Shown in pieces: positions 12,959 to 13,193 of a stretch of DNA of 13,193 nt. Each line of letters starts with the position of its first letter. Position 1 is the stretch's first letter. A program made the translations under genes and the position numbers. Under the pieces are notes generated by a model that saw nothing but the letters and a program-made list of their open reading frames with translations, was not told where the DNA came from and searched no databases. Origin of the DNA: Candidatus Brocadiaceae bacterium (lineage in GTDB: Bacteria > Planctomycetota > Brocadiia > Brocadiales > Brocadiaceae); NCBI GenBank assembly GCA_024653795.1, contig JANLHY010000161.1, positions 1-13,193 of the forward strand, written 5' to 3'.

Positions 12959-13105
12959 ATGAGTTTGTTAATACCGAGTTTGAGCCACTTTTTCCACCTT
13001 TTGGCAACAGTGGTATGGATTGGTGGAATTGTGATGATTCTCTTGGTGATATTGCCTGGGGCAAAAGCAGCTTTAGAATCATCTCCTATGGTAAGTAGTG
13101 TCTGA
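12959..13105 (+). pseudogene. N-terminal fragment of a CopD-like membrane protein, interrupted
   Basis: From ATG at 12959 (GGAGGTG six bases upstream) 48 codons encode S-H-F-F-H-L-L-A-T-V-V-W-I-G-G-I-V-M-I-L-L-V-I-L-P. This resembles the first helix of CopD/DUF-type copper-related membrane proteins, where a His and W-I-G-G are typical. The frame stops at TGA 13103-13105 right after P-M-V-S-S-V, where full-length relatives continue for several more helices. The sequence from about 13095 onward looks like the end of a mobile element. The gene is therefore probably disrupted; it is short enough that a chance small membrane protein cannot be excluded. Confidence 0.6.
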
Positions 13106-13193
13106 ACGAAAACGCACTTTTTGGAAAAAGTGCGAGGACGATTTTCTCGTTGCCAATAGATAATTTTAAAATTTGAGACCAGGTTTTTGCTAA
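13095..13193. mobile_element. Probable end of an insertion element (runs off the window)
   Basis: The last ~99 bases are unlike the coding sequence before them. They contain a perfect palindrome, CGCACTTTTT-GG-AAAAAGTGCG (13113-13134), followed by an AT-rich palindrome, AATTTTAAAATT. The word AGTAGTGTCTGAACGAAAA at the junction looks like an IS terminal repeat. The rest, including any transposase and the second end, lies outside the window, so the exact boundary and the family are not settled. Confidence 0.45.

Noticed and set aside
1..13193. tRNA or rRNA genes
   Set aside because: No cloverleaf-like or conserved rRNA sequence was noticed on either strand.

Overview
The window looks like a chromosomal stretch from a moderately AT-rich Gram-negative bacterium with anaerobic or respiratory metabolism. 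Two predicted outer-membrane beta-barrels show the Gram-negative envelope. A five-heme cytochrome c, a redoxin, a hemerythrin-like lipoprotein, a ChrA transporter and rhodaneses point to redox and metal or sulfur chemistry. A planctomycete of the anammox type or another sediment anaerobe would fit, but that is an impression, not a proof.

Layout. Positions 110-781 (+) encode a hemerythrin-like lipoprotein. It converges on a long minus-strand block, read here in its own direction: a redoxin/beta-barrel fusion (8394-6019), a pentaheme cytochrome c (5799-4639), the wreck of a PiT phosphate transporter (4523-4325), a short membrane protein that looks like a cut-off 4Fe-4S protein (4328-4056), a TauE/SafE permease (4045-3257), an outer-membrane barrel (3134-2196) and the ChrA transporter (2115-925). 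A second minus-strand group follows: a SAM methyltransferase (11500-10682), a VTT-rhodanese fusion (10685-9678), a single-domain rhodanese (9627-9286) and TrmO (9193-8762). On the plus strand from 11696 come two ArsR-type repressors, a tiny Cys-rich coiled-coil protein and the first 48 codons of a CopD-like membrane protein, which appears to be cut by a mobile-element end near 13095.

Most notable signal. Both extracytoplasmic redox genes, the cytochrome and the redoxin-barrel, carry one in-frame UGA inside an otherwise unbroken frame (UGA at 4960-4962 and 7990-7992). Both sit in the peptide context P-x-x-UGA-P. Both are followed by a strong mRNA hairpin whose apical loop begins after 21 nucleotides and contains GUG. 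The downstream halves have no visible start signal, and the barrel half would have no signal peptide of its own. This is what two selenocysteine (or otherwise recoded) genes would look like. The rival explanation is two independent nonsense mutations, which is plausible because the neighbouring PiT gene is clearly degraded.

Regulation and repeats. A 24-bp dyad, TTAAGT-N12-ACTTAA, lies just downstream of a TATAAT box before the second ArsR gene and again before the Cys-rich gene, so it is a likely shared operator. Two copies of a roughly 90-bp palindromic repeat (813-902 and 8466-8555) flank the main block, and other dyad repeats lie in the intergenic gaps. The methyltransferase and VTT-rhodanese genes appear more GC-rich than their surroundings.
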